Below, in pieces: positions 1-6,624 of a stretch of 12,754 nt of DNA (within the stretch, counting starts at the first letter, position 1; each line of letters opens with the position of its first letter). The notes below the pieces were generated by a model, which was given only the letters and a program-made list of their open reading frames with translations, was not told the origin of the DNA and did no database searches. The stretch is taken from NCBI GenBank assembly GCA_021157665.1, contig JAGGWE010000143.1, forward strand, positions 1 through 12,754, in the 5' to 3' direction. The position numbers and the translations under genes were made by a program. The DNA is from Sulfurimonas sp. Its GTDB lineage: Bacteria > Campylobacterota > Campylobacteria > Campylobacterales > Sulfurimonadaceae.

Positions 1-1
1 A

Positions 2-1399
2 CTAAAATATAAAATAGAATTTGGAAAATACTCCAGTCATCCAAAAATAATTTTATCCCCCGACTCAAACATCCCTTATAAACAATATCAACCTAAAGAA
101 TTGTTATCTTTACTTTTTAGAGAAATTAATAAAATAAAAGCTTCTCACTCAATTATTGTAGGGATATTTGATGAATCTATGATTAAAAATTTAAAAGCAT
201 TAGTAAAATATATATATGCTCAGAAATTTATAAAAAATGTAAAACTATCTCTATTTGATGGCATCGTACCTGAACTAACCCAAGAGAGTAAACTTGTGAT
301 GAAATTCTTACAAAAAGAGAATAATAATCAAATTATAGAAGTAGAAAAAGATGAAATTCTGATAGATTTTCATAAACCACAATTTGGTAGGAATGGATTA
401 AATTGTTATGGAAAAGAGATTGGTACAGAATATGCAAATAATCAAGAAGATTTAAAACAAAAAGTTGATTTAAATAGTATAAAAATTATAGAGGTAAAAA
501 ATAAAAGAAGTTATATTAGTAAAACAAAAGGATTTGTACAATACAGCGATACAAATATAAGTGTAGATCAGAAAATTAAAATAACTAGGCTATCAAGAAT
601 TCAAAATTCAATAGCTTCTGAAGAATCTAACAATATAGAAGTAGTAGTTTCTCAAAAAGATACAAATAAAGATAGTGTTGGAGAGGGTGTTGAATTAGTT
701 TCAGAAACCATTAATGTAAGTGGTCACATTGGAGCAAATAGTATAATAGAAGCTATTAATCTTAAAATTGACGGAGCAACTCATAAAGACTCCACTCAAT
801 ATGCAAAATACGCAACAATCAATAGACACAAAGGAAAACTGAGATGCAAAGAAGCTAAAATAAATCTCTTAGAAGGTGGAGAAGTTCACGCTACAAATGC
901 AGATATACAAACATGTCTTGGTGGTTCTATTTATGCCCAAAATGTAAAAATCAAACATATAAAAAACAATCTTAAAGTTTATGCTTCAAACTCAATCTCA
1001 ATTAATCTAATTAGTGGTGAAGATAACAAGCTTAAAATTAACTACAAAGATGTACCTATTTTAATTAGTAAAATAAAATTCATAAAAGAGGATATTGAAG
1101 ATTTAGAACTTTCACTTGAAGAAGCCAAGCGGCATAATTCTTCCTTAGTTAGTGGTATAAAATCTGAGATTAAAAAATTAAAACAAGAGATATTAGATAT
1201 ACAAAACTCCGTAAATACAGCAAAAATATCAATAGAAAAGCCTTTAATAGGATTAAATATTATATCCTTTAACATAGATGATGAAAATGAAATCACTTTC
1301 AAAACTGATTCTAAAGAATATACTCCATTTTATCTTGAAATCACAGAAGAAAAAATAACCCTACACCCAACAAATCAAATAATAAAACTTCAAGAGTAA
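2..1399 (+). CDS. DUF342/FapA-type protein, 5'-truncated by the window edge
   Basis: The frame is open from base 2 with no stop, so the TTG at 101 is not a credible start; the true N-terminus lies left of the window. The visible 465 codons show the DUF342 (FapA, flagellar assembly protein A) layout. An N-terminal region carries the family-type PxFGxxGLxxYGKEI turn (about residues 93-107 counted from base 101). Short beta repeats follow with regular GG/G-A steps (INVSGHIGA, LEGGEVHATNADIQ, LGGSIYAQNVKI), as expected of a right-handed beta-helix. A charged coiled coil lies near residues 330-375, then a short beta-rich tail. No membrane segment or signal peptide is visible. Family members are cytoplasmic and sometimes affect flagellation, but the biochemical role is unclear and I do not assign one. 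The stop codon lies in the left arm of a terminator. Confidence 0.75.
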   Translation, partial: LKYKIEFGKYSSHPKIILSPDSNIPYKQYQPKELLSLLFREINKIKASHSIIVGIFDESMIKNLKALVKYIYAQKFIKNVKLSLFDGIVPELTQESKLVMKFLQKENNNQIIEVEKDEILIDFHKPQFGRNGLNCYGKEIGTEYANNQEDLKQKVDLNSIKIIEVKNKRSYISKTKGFVQYSDTNISVDQKIKITRLSRIQNSIASEESNNIEVVVSQKDTNKDSVGEGVELVSETINVSGHIGANSIIEAINLKIDGATHKDSTQYAKYATINRHKGKLRCKEAKINLLEGGEVHATNADIQTCLGGSIYAQNVKIKHIKNNLKVYASNSISINLISGEDNKLKINYKDVPILISKIKFIKEDIEDLELSLEEAKRHNSSLVSGIKSEIKKLKQEILDIQNSVNTAKISIEKPLIGLNIISFNIDDENEITFKTDSKEYTPFYLEITEEKITLHPTNQIIKLQE

Positions 1400-1435
1400 T
1401 TTTAAATTTTAATAATTTCAAATTACTCTTTTTTT
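1392..1435 (+). terminator. Intrinsic terminator after the DUF342 gene
   Basis: A perfect 11-bp stem, AAGAGTAATTT (1392-1402) against AAATTACTCTT (1420-1430), has a 17-nt loop and runs into a T tract ending at 1435. The stop codon TAA (1397-1399) is inside the left arm, which is common in compact AT-rich genomes. It separates the DUF342 gene from the small genes downstream. Confidence 0.8.
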
Positions 1436-1437
1436 CT

Positions 1438-1467
1438 TTATTATATACGATAAACCGTATATAATAA
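1438..1467. promoter_or_regulatory. Perfect 12-bp inverted repeat, operator candidate
   Basis: TTATTATATACG (1438-1449) and CGTATATAATAA (1456-1467) are exact reverse complements around the spacer ATAAAC. The CG steps at the inner ends stand out in nearly pure AT sequence. It lies about 110 bp upstream of a small HTH gene, so it could be that protein's operator. No T tract follows, so it is not a good terminator. Confidence 0.45.
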
Positions 1468-1498
1468 TATATTAATATCATATAAAATAATATTTATA

Positions 1499-1526
1499 AT
1501 ATATTATATACTAGATATATTATATA
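1499..1526 (+). repeat. 12-bp AT-only direct repeat
   Basis: ATATATTATATA occurs at 1499-1510 and again at 1515-1526, separated by CTAG. It overlaps the palindrome TATAATATATTATA (1495-1508). In sequence this AT-rich such matches may be chance; it could also be promoter or bending DNA for the small genes that follow. Confidence 0.35.
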
Positions 1527-1561
1527 ACTATGTTAAAATGTATATTTAAGTATATATTTCG

Positions 1562-1567
1562 TATAAT
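1562..1567 (+). promoter_or_regulatory. -10 element for the HTH gene, possible leaderless start
   Basis: A perfect TATAAT lies 7 nt before the ATG at 1575. If used, transcription would begin at or next to the start codon, giving a leaderless message. This agrees with the absence of any Shine-Dalgarno sequence there. The surroundings are so AT-rich that other -10 elements cannot be excluded. Confidence 0.4.
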
Positions 1568-1574
1568 TCTTTTT

Positions 1575-1826
1575 ATGAAAATCGATGATCTGTTTAACAT
1601 ACTTCACAATTCACTAGAATCTCAGAATAATGGAAAAAAAATATCTTTAAAAAATATGGCTCTTTCACTGGGAATATCTATGCGTACATATCAAGACTGG
1701 AAGCTAGGTCGTGCAAAACCACAAGCTGCCTCTGCTGTTATGAAAATGTTAGGGCAATTAGATGATGATGAAGTGATTAGAGCAGTTAGAAAAATAAATA
1801 AACTAGATAATGAGGATTTATTATGA
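1575..1826 (+). CDS. Small helix-turn-helix DNA-binding protein
   Basis: An 83-residue soluble protein. Residues about 23-50 (ISLKNMALSLGISMRTYQDW and the following KLGRAKPQ) match the helix-turn-helix pattern of Cro/XRE-like or terminase-small-subunit-like regulators: A-x-x-L-G-I-S-x-R-T-Y-x-x-W, then a basic stretch. A short acidic helical tail follows. An upstream in-frame ATG at 1530 would add the hydrophobic leader MLKCIFKYIFRIILF. I reject it because it has no ribosome binding site and does not look like part of a regulator. The stop overlaps the next start (ATGA at 1823-1826), so the two genes are translationally coupled. The inverted repeat at 1438-1467 is a candidate operator. The exact family is not recognised. 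Confidence 0.65.
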   Translation: MKIDDLFNILHNSLESQNNGKKISLKNMALSLGISMRTYQDWKLGRAKPQAASAVMKMLGQLDDDEVIRAVRKINKLDNEDLL

Positions 1827-2056
1827 GTACACTCAGTAAAAGTGAAAGAGATGGGTTAGAAGATATATTTTTATCAATACATTCAAACCAAAATAAATAC
1901 CAAAAAATCAAAAATATATCAACTTTAATTATTTCAAAAAAGAATAATTTTTCAATACCAAAACTCTTGAAACAAGCTAAAGATGGACTAAAAGAAACAA
2001 AGATTACACATTTCATGACATTTTTTGACAAAAAGAAGAAAAATTTAAGCAAATAA
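1823..2056 (+). CDS. Small basic protein of unknown function, coupled to the HTH gene
   Basis: A 77-residue, lysine-rich protein that I do not recognise. The ATG overlaps the stop of the HTH gene in an ATGA junction and has GAGGA (about 1811-1815) a suitable distance upstream, so translation is well supported. It is predicted soluble and mostly helical, with a very basic C-terminus (KKKKNLSK). No cysteine, membrane segment or catalytic motif is visible. The coupling to an HTH gene suggests a partner or co-regulator, perhaps also nucleic-acid binding. A toxin-antitoxin pair is possible by size and arrangement but no known family motif supports it. HU follows from a separate promoter. Confidence 0.55.
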   Translation: MSTLSKSERDGLEDIFLSIHSNQNKYQKIKNISTLIISKKNNFSIPKLLKQAKDGLKETKITHFMTFFDKKKKNLSK

Positions 2057-2116
2057 ATTATAAAGTGTCTATAACTGAATTATTTCATCACCGTAGGAGT
2101 ATCGCTGTGGTGTGTA

Positions 2117-2122
2117 TATAAT
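2117..2122 (+). promoter_or_regulatory. -10 element of the HU promoter
   Basis: A perfect TATAAT, preceded by TG at 2113-2114, would give a start near 2129 and a leader of about 25 nt containing AAGGG (2143-2147). No TTGACA-like -35 is present at the right spacing, which is usual for sigma-70 promoters in Campylobacterota. Confidence 0.6.
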
Positions 2123-2153
2123 ATCGGAAATATTTTGAACTTAAGGGTATTTT

Positions 2154-2438
2154 ATGAATAAAGCTCAATTCGTTGAACTAGTACAAGCAAGTGGTGATTA
2201 TAAAACTAAAGTAGAAGCAGAAGCTGCTATTAAAGCTTTCACAGAGGCTGTTACTACAGCATTAGTTAGCAAAGACGATGTTTCTTTAGTTGGTTTTGGT
2301 AGTTTCTCTGCTGCTTTACAAAAAGGTAAAAGTGGTAAAGTTCCAGGAACTGATAAAACTTATACAACTCAAGACAAAATGGTTCCTAAATTTAAAGCTG
2401 GTAAAGGTCTTAAAGACCGTGTTGCAGCTGGTAAATAG
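2154..2438 (+). CDS. hup: DNA-binding protein HU
   Basis: A 94-residue nucleoid protein of the HU/IHF family. It acts as a dimer that bends and compacts DNA. The helical N-terminal half (MNKAQFVELV, AEAAIKAFTEAV) leads to the conserved turn LVGFGSF at about residues 45-51 and the DNA-binding arm. The arm has the Campylobacterota form KGKSGKVPGTDKTY instead of the usual RNPxTG. It ends in VPKFKAGKGLKD, the usual C-terminal strand and helix. Length is normal for the family. The start is supported by AAGGG six bases upstream. Codon use is richer in GCT/GGT than its neighbours, as expected for a highly expressed gene. Confidence 0.95.
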   Translation: MNKAQFVELVQASGDYKTKVEAEAAIKAFTEAVTTALVSKDDVSLVGFGSFSAALQKGKSGKVPGTDKTYTTQDKMVPKFKAGKGLKDRVAAGK

Positions 2439-2445
2439 TCCATTT

Positions 2446-2473
2446 ATATTGTCCGCATTTTTTGCGGCAATAT
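2446..2473 (+). terminator. Hairpin after HU, possible terminator or processing site
   Basis: ATATTG-T-CCGCA pairs with TGCGGCAATAT: 11 base pairs with one bulged T and a T-only loop. It begins eight bases after the HU stop. No T tract follows, so it is an imperfect intrinsic terminator. It may instead stabilise the HU message or reduce read-through into the next gene, whose ATG is 13 bases downstream. Confidence 0.5.
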
Positions 2474-2486
2474 CTCATAAAACTGA

Positions 2487-4001
2487 ATGAACCTATCCTT
2501 TTTCACTTCCCTTTTTCACAAAAATAAAAATAAAGCCTTAAAACTTCCAGATTCTCTGCTAGTAAAAAAATTAAAATCCGTAGCAGATAAAAATGATTTT
2601 CCTATTTTTGAAAACATAACTATATATCATCATACTAAAAACTTTTTTATTCCTCTTCTTATTGTAGATGAGAACAGAGGTATTTTTTTGTTTGAGTATA
2701 AAAATTGGTCATATGCTGAGTTGAAAAATGCAAAAATTGAAAAAGCAACTTTACAAGATTCTAAAAAAGACACTTTAGCATTTGAAAAGTCTCATGAATT
2801 TATTAAACAAAAATTCAATGAATTAACACATAATGATGGAGTACCTATATTTAATTATTTACTTATGGAAAATTTAAATACAGGTGAATATAAACATTTA
2901 GATGAATCGTTTCAAAAATTATTGCCAGAAGAAAAAGTGATGTTTAATAATTTATCTGAAAATACTATTTTAACCAAAATACTAAAAAGTGAAATTTCAA
3001 AAATAAAACTTCCTACTACCTCAGAGATAATAGCTACACTTTTAACCCAATATGCAATTGTAGAAAATTCTAAAATTTTACACCTCGCTTCAAAAGAACA
3101 AAGAGAATTTATAGACTCTCCTCTTTTAAAATATACCACACTTAAAGCACTTAATGGAAGTGGTAAAACAAGCTCTATTTTACTAAAAGCAATTTTAGAA
3201 AAACTAAAAAAACCAGATTTAAAAATAATAATAATTAAACCTACAACTCTTGCTTGCGATATACTAAAGAAAAAACTTCTTAATTCTATAGAACATGCCA
3301 TCATTGAGTTTGATATAACATCTATAGAGATTGTTACCCCTATGGAGTTGATAAATAAACATCTATTTAAACTCAATTATGCACCTCTAAAAAATGAATT
3401 AGAGATTGATATATCTTTGATGAAAAAAAGATTTCATATTGCAGATTTAATCATCTGTGATGATTCAGAACTTTATCCTTCCCAATTTATAGAGTATATT
3501 AAACATATACAAAATACAAATCATCTTATAATGGTTGATACCTTTAATTCTCAAAATAATGAACTTATGTTTACAAAGAACTTTAAAAATCCACAAAAAG
3601 AGACTATCTTTTATCAAGCAAATACACATGCCAAGGCATTACAAACTATATCATCTTTACTTACAACAGATAAAGCCAAAGATATACTTGTAGTTTGTTC
3701 TAAAATAAGTCAAAAAAGATTAATAGATGATTTAGAGTTTTTTATCGAAGATAAAGCTTTATTATTAGATAGTTCTAAAAATTTAGTGAATCAAAATTTA
3801 AATACTTTATTATTATCCTCTTATAATGATATAAACTCTCTTGATGTAAAATTTGTTATTCTTATAAATATTTGCTATGCAGATATTTATAAACTTAACT
3901 ATGCTTATAACTTAGCTAAAAAGAGAGTATATGTATTATATGAAGATGAATGTGAAAATTTAACACTAATAAGGAGTAATTTTGAAAGTCACAAAGAGTG
4001 A
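2487..4001 (+). CDS. NERD-like / degenerate superfamily-I helicase-like ATPase
   Basis: A 504-residue cytoplasmic protein. Residues about 40-75 resemble a NERD (nuclease-related) domain: a hydrophobic strand, then GIFLFEYKNW containing the E-x-K signature. The acidic residue expected on the preceding strand seems to be proline (IPLLIVD). A UvrD/Rep-like core follows. It has a Q-like EQ near 205, Walker A LNGSGKT (222-228) and a Walker B equivalent IICDDSELYPSQ (322-333), where DE..Q has become DD..E. C-terminal segments near 441-460 and 472-484 occupy the places of the usual KGLE and LTRA(K/R) motifs but lack their key residues; NLAKKRVYVL has no motif VI arginine. ATP binding is plausible, while unwinding or nuclease activity is doubtful. 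An in-frame TGA directly precedes the ATG and there is no Shine-Dalgarno sequence. The 3' end overlaps msrB by 20 bp. Confidence 0.7.
   Translation: MNLSFFTSLFHKNKNKALKLPDSLLVKKLKSVADKNDFPIFENITIYHHTKNFFIPLLIVDENRGIFLFEYKNWSYAELKNAKIEKATLQDSKKDTLAFEKSHEFIKQKFNELTHNDGVPIFNYLLMENLNTGEYKHLDESFQKLLPEEKVMFNNLSENTILTKILKSEISKIKLPTTSEIIATLLTQYAIVENSKILHLASKEQREFIDSPLLKYTTLKALNGSGKTSSILLKAILEKLKKPDLKIIIIKPTTLACDILKKKLLNSIEHAIIEFDITSIEIVTPMELINKHLFKLNYAPLKNELEIDISLMKKRFHIADLIICDDSELYPSQFIEYIKHIQNTNHLIMVDTFNSQNNELMFTKNFKNPQKETIFYQANTHAKALQTISSLLTTDKAKDILVVCSKISQKRLIDDLEFFIEDKALLLDSSKNLVNQNLNTLLLSSYNDINSLDVKFVILINICYADIYKLNYAYNLAKKRVYVLYEDECENLTLIRSNFESHKE
3625..3634 (-). repeat. GGCATGTG-motif copy (helicase-like gene)
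   Basis: On the minus strand this reads TTGGCATGTG followed by TATT. It lies in the antisense orientation within the helicase-like gene. Confidence 0.55.
3971..3976 (+). promoter_or_regulatory. Ribosome binding site deciding the msrB TTG start
   Basis: AAGGAG lies five bases before the TTG at 3982. It is located inside the end of the upstream gene and fixes the msrB start without an ATG. Confidence 0.75.
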
Positions 4002-4371
4002 ACAAGAGTGGAAAAAACAATTAAGCCCTGAAGAGTTTTATGTTACAAGAGAACGGGGTACTGAAGCCCCCTTTTCTGGGAAATATTATACAAATCAAGA
4101 AGAGGGAATCTACACTTGTATTTGTTGTGATGCACCTTTATTTGAATCAGATACAAAATTTGATTCAGGTACTGGTTGGCCTAGTTATTTTGAGGCTATT
4201 GAAGATTCAATTACTGAGATAAAAGATATGACTCATGGGATGATTCGTACAGAAGTTAGATGTTCATCTTGTGATGCTCATCTTGGTCATCTATTTCCCG
4301 ATGGACCAGAACCAACTAACCTAAGATACTGTATAAATTCAGTATCATTAAACTTTAAAGAAAAGGAATAA
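3982..4371 (+). CDS. msrB: Peptide-methionine (R)-S-oxide reductase MsrB
   Basis: A 129-residue stand-alone MsrB that reduces methionine-R-sulfoxide in oxidised proteins, using thioredoxin. Visible features are the two zinc CxxC pairs (C46/C49 and C94/C97), the GTGWPSY motif (63-69), the GHLFPDGP segment (102-109) and the catalytic Cys117 in RYCINSVSL. Length is typical for a single-domain MsrB. No signal peptide is present, so it should act in the cytoplasm. Translation starts at TTG, supported by a strong AAGGAG. The 20-bp overlap with the helicase-like gene and the 4-bp gap to the cyclophilin gene indicate co-transcription. The pairing of MsrB with a peptidyl-prolyl isomerase suggests protein repair and folding, though the isomerase is exported. 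Confidence 0.95.
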   Translation: MKVTKSEQEWKKQLSPEEFYVTRERGTEAPFSGKYYTNQEEGIYTCICCDAPLFESDTKFDSGTGWPSYFEAIEDSITEIKDMTHGMIRTEVRCSSCDAHLGHLFPDGPEPTNLRYCINSVSLNFKEKE

Positions 4372-4375
4372 ACAA

Positions 4376-4915
4376 ATGAAAAAAATACTACTAGCACTTT
4401 TAGTTATGTTCACACTTAATTTAAGTGCGAACGAGAATAATCCACATGCCATACTTGAGACTACTCAAGGAACAATAGAATTAGAGTTATATCCAGATAT
4501 AGCACCACTTACAGTTGAAAATTTCATAACTCATATAAAAAATGGCTATTACAATGGCATAGCTTTTCATAGAATTATTAAAAACTTCATGATTCAAGGT
4601 GGAGATCCTACTGAAAGTGGTAGTGGAGGAGAATCTATTTGGGGTAAATCATTTAAAGATGAATATAAAAATAAAACATTTAATAAATTTGGTGTTTTAG
4701 CTATGGCAAATAGAGGTCCACATACTAATGGAAGTCAATTTTTCATTACAACTGCAAAAACTCCATGGTTAAATGGTCGTCATACTATTTTTGGTCAAGC
4801 AACTCCAGAATCTTTTAAAACACTTAAAAAGTTAAATAATGTAGCTACAATGGGTAGAAATGCTGGAGACAAACCACTAGAGAGACAAGAGATAATAAAA
4901 GCTTATATAAAATAG
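4376..4915 (+). CDS. Periplasmic cyclophilin-type peptidyl-prolyl cis-trans isomerase
   Basis: A 179-residue cyclophilin. The N-terminus is a signal peptide (MKK, hydrophobic core, predicted cleavage after NLSA near residue 18), so the enzyme should act in the periplasm. The core motifs are complete: FHRIIKNFMIQGGDPT (64-79) with catalytic Arg66, Phe71 and Gln74; MANRGPHTNGSQFFIT (110-125); and WLNGRHTIFG (131-140) with Trp131 and His136. The length matches bacterial PpiA-type enzymes. AAGGA (4363-4367) gives a good ribosome binding site, and the gene follows msrB after 4 bp. The exact paralogue name is uncertain, so no symbol is given. A minus-orientation GGCATGTG copy lies just after the signal peptide, in the variable NNPHA segment. 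Confidence 0.93.
   Translation: MKKILLALLVMFTLNLSANENNPHAILETTQGTIELELYPDIAPLTVENFITHIKNGYYNGIAFHRIIKNFMIQGGDPTESGSGGESIWGKSFKDEYKNKTFNKFGVLAMANRGPHTNGSQFFITTAKTPWLNGRHTIFGQATPESFKTLKKLNNVATMGRNAGDKPLERQEIIKAYIK
4443..4450 (-). repeat. GGCATGTG-motif copy (cyclophilin gene)
   Basis: On the minus strand this reads GGCATGTGGATTATT. It is antisense to the cyclophilin gene, where it encodes PHA in a linker after the signal peptide. Confidence 0.5.
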
Positions 4916-4930
4916 TTTTGTAACTATTTT
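4909..4930 (+). terminator. Weak terminator hairpin after the cyclophilin gene
   Basis: AAAATAGTT (4909-4917) and AACTATTTT (4922-4930) form a 9-bp stem with a TTGT loop, with the stop codon TAG in the left arm. The run of four T is inside the stem's right arm and then meets G, so termination would be weak. It overlaps the Pho-box-like repeat and partly competes with that reading. Confidence 0.4.
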
Positions 4931-4952
4931 GTAATCTAAGAAAGGATATAAT
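4918..4952 (+). promoter_or_regulatory. Promoter of the phosphate transporter with Pho-box-like repeat
   Basis: A perfect -10 TATAAT (4947-4952) is preceded by two 11-bp units starting TTGTAA (4918 and 4929). PhoB boxes in other proteobacteria are 11-bp direct repeats with a TGTCA core that replace the -35. Spacing and position fit that design, but here the core reads TGTAA. The downstream gene is a phosphate transporter. The -10 is well supported, the Pho box only suggestive. Confidence 0.45.
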
Positions 4953-4977
4953 TTCATCATTAATTTAAGAGGTTAAC

Positions 4978-6624
4978 ATGGAAATACAAACAATGAAAAA
5001 ACTTGAAACAGAAGCTTTAAAAGAGAGTGGCACAGATTTTACAAGACTAGGTTTTGCACTATTTTTTATGATAGCTGTTTTAACTTTTAGTTTTGTTAGT
5101 AATGGTGGTATTCCAAACAACATGTTCTTGGCTGTTGCAGCACTTATAGGTGCTTATATGGCAATGAACATCGGTGCAAATGATGTAGCAAATAATGTTG
5201 GTCCTGCTGTTGGTTCAAAAGCTATGACCATGACAATGGCTATTATAATAGCTGCAATTTTTGAAGGGGCTGGTGCATTAATCGCTGGTGGAGAAGTTGT
5301 AAAAACCATAAAAAAAGGTATCATTGATATATCTGCTTTTGGTGGAAATGCCGATCCATTTATCTGGGCAATGATGGCAGCACTTTTAGCTGCTGCACTT
5401 TGGCTTAACTTTGCAACTATGATGAAAGCTCCTGTTTCAACTACTCACTCTATTGTTGGTGGTGTTATGGGTGCTGGTATCGCTGCTGCTGGGTTTAATA
5501 TAGTTTCATGGGGAACAATGGCAAAAATCGCTGCTTCATGGGTTATTTCACCTGTTCTTGGTGGTATTATTGCCGCTGCTTTTCTTTACTCTATTAAAAA
5601 ATCTATAGTCTTTAAAAAAGACAAAGTTCAAGCTGCCAAAAAATATGTACCTATCTTTGTTGCGATTATGTCTTGGGCTTTTATTACTTACCTAACACTA
5701 AAAGGTTTAAAGAAAATTTGGCCAAGTATTGCTGAAGTTCTTCACTCAATCTCTTTTGGACTTGTAGAAGTTACTAAAAAACCAACACTTGTGACTGCCC
5801 TAGCACTTGGTTTAATTACAGCAATTATTATTTATATCCTTGTAAAAAATAAATTAAAAAACAACTCAACAATGATGGAAAATAATAAAGCTTCAGTAAA
5901 TACACTATTTACAATTCCTCTTATATTTGCTGCTGCACTTCTAAGTTTTGCTCATGGTGCGAATGATGTTGCAAACGCTATTGGTCCATTAGCTGCTATT
6001 AATGATGCGGTAATAAATGGTGGTATATCCTCAAAAGCAAGTATCCCTTTATGGGTTATGGGTGTTGGAGCTTTAGGTATCGCTCTTGGACTTGCACTTT
6101 ATGGTCCTAAACTAATTAAAACTGTTGGTTCAGAGATAACTGAACTTGACCAGATAAGAGCATTCTCAATCGCTATGGCTGCATCAATTACAGTTATCAT
6201 CGCATCACAACTTGGACTACCTGTTAGTTCAACTCATATTGCTATTGGTGGTGTTTTTGGTGTTGGATTTTTAAGAGAATATCTACACTTAAATGAGAAA
6301 ATTCCTACTATAGAAGAGGATAAACTTACAATCGCAGATGAGAGAGAAACTCTAAACGCATATACACAAGAGCTTAAAAATCTTGAAGCGAATGAGGGTA
6401 AAGGTGAAGAAGAGTACCAAAGAATAGTTGAACTATATAAACTTATTGCCCAAGAAAAACAAATTATAAAATCAACTAAAAAACATATTAAACAAACTAA
6501 AAAAGTTGAGTTTGTAAAAAGAGACGCAATTAAAAAAATTATCACAGCTTGGGTTGTTACAGTTCCCGCAGCGGCAACTCTTTCTGCTGTATTGTTTTTT
6601 ATGATTAAAGGGATAATGGTTTAA
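4978..6624 (+). CDS. Inorganic phosphate transporter, PiT family
   Basis: A 548-residue inner-membrane protein of the PiT family (low-affinity phosphate symport). It has the internal duplication typical of the family: GANDVANNVGP at 66-76 and GANDVANAIGP at 327-337, each followed further on by an STTH/SSTH motif (154-157 and 417-420) with a glycine-rich helix. About ten hydrophobic helices are visible. A hydrophilic, charged, probably coiled-coil loop of about 75 residues (near 440-517) precedes the last membrane helix (about 523-545). The ATG has AAGAGG five bases upstream. The gene has its own promoter and converges on the diguanylate cyclase gene with overlapping stop codons. PitA or a sulfate/other-anion member are possible; phosphate is most likely. 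Confidence 0.9.
   Translation: MEIQTMKKLETEALKESGTDFTRLGFALFFMIAVLTFSFVSNGGIPNNMFLAVAALIGAYMAMNIGANDVANNVGPAVGSKAMTMTMAIIIAAIFEGAGALIAGGEVVKTIKKGIIDISAFGGNADPFIWAMMAALLAAALWLNFATMMKAPVSTTHSIVGGVMGAGIAAAGFNIVSWGTMAKIAASWVISPVLGGIIAAAFLYSIKKSIVFKKDKVQAAKKYVPIFVAIMSWAFITYLTLKGLKKIWPSIAEVLHSISFGLVEVTKKPTLVTALALGLITAIIIYILVKNKLKNNSTMMENNKASVNTLFTIPLIFAAALLSFAHGANDVANAIGPLAAINDAVINGGISSKASIPLWVMGVGALGIALGLALYGPKLIKTVGSEITELDQIRAFSIAMAASITVIIASQLGLPVSSTHIAIGGVFGVGFLREYLHLNEKIPTIEEDKLTIADERETLNAYTQELKNLEANEGKGEEEYQRIVELYKLIAQEKQIIKSTKKHIKQTKKVEFVKRDAIKKIITAWVVTVPAAATLSAVLFFMIKGIMV

Noticed and set aside
101..103. TTG as start of the DUF342 gene
   Set aside because: The same frame stays open back to base 2 with coherent coding sequence, so the gene begins outside the window.
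1530..1574. Longer start for the HTH gene adding MLKCIFKYIFRIILF
   Set aside because: No ribosome binding site, a hydrophobic leader untypical of a DNA-binding protein, and a perfect -10 inside the extra segment.
1786..2052. 88-codon minus-strand frame opposite the small basic gene
   Set aside because: Poly-Phe/Leu composition is the mirror of the Lys-rich plus-strand gene, which has an ATGA coupling and a Shine-Dalgarno.
2086..2116. Possible small RNA or tRNA-like element in the G+C-richer leader upstream of HU
   Set aside because: Only a 4-bp CACC/GGTG pairing is visible; no cloverleaf, terminator or other support.
2912..3376. 154-codon open frame on the minus strand inside the helicase-like gene
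   Set aside because: It is antisense to a gene with recognisable motifs, and its composition reflects the complement of AT-rich codons; no independent signal supports it.
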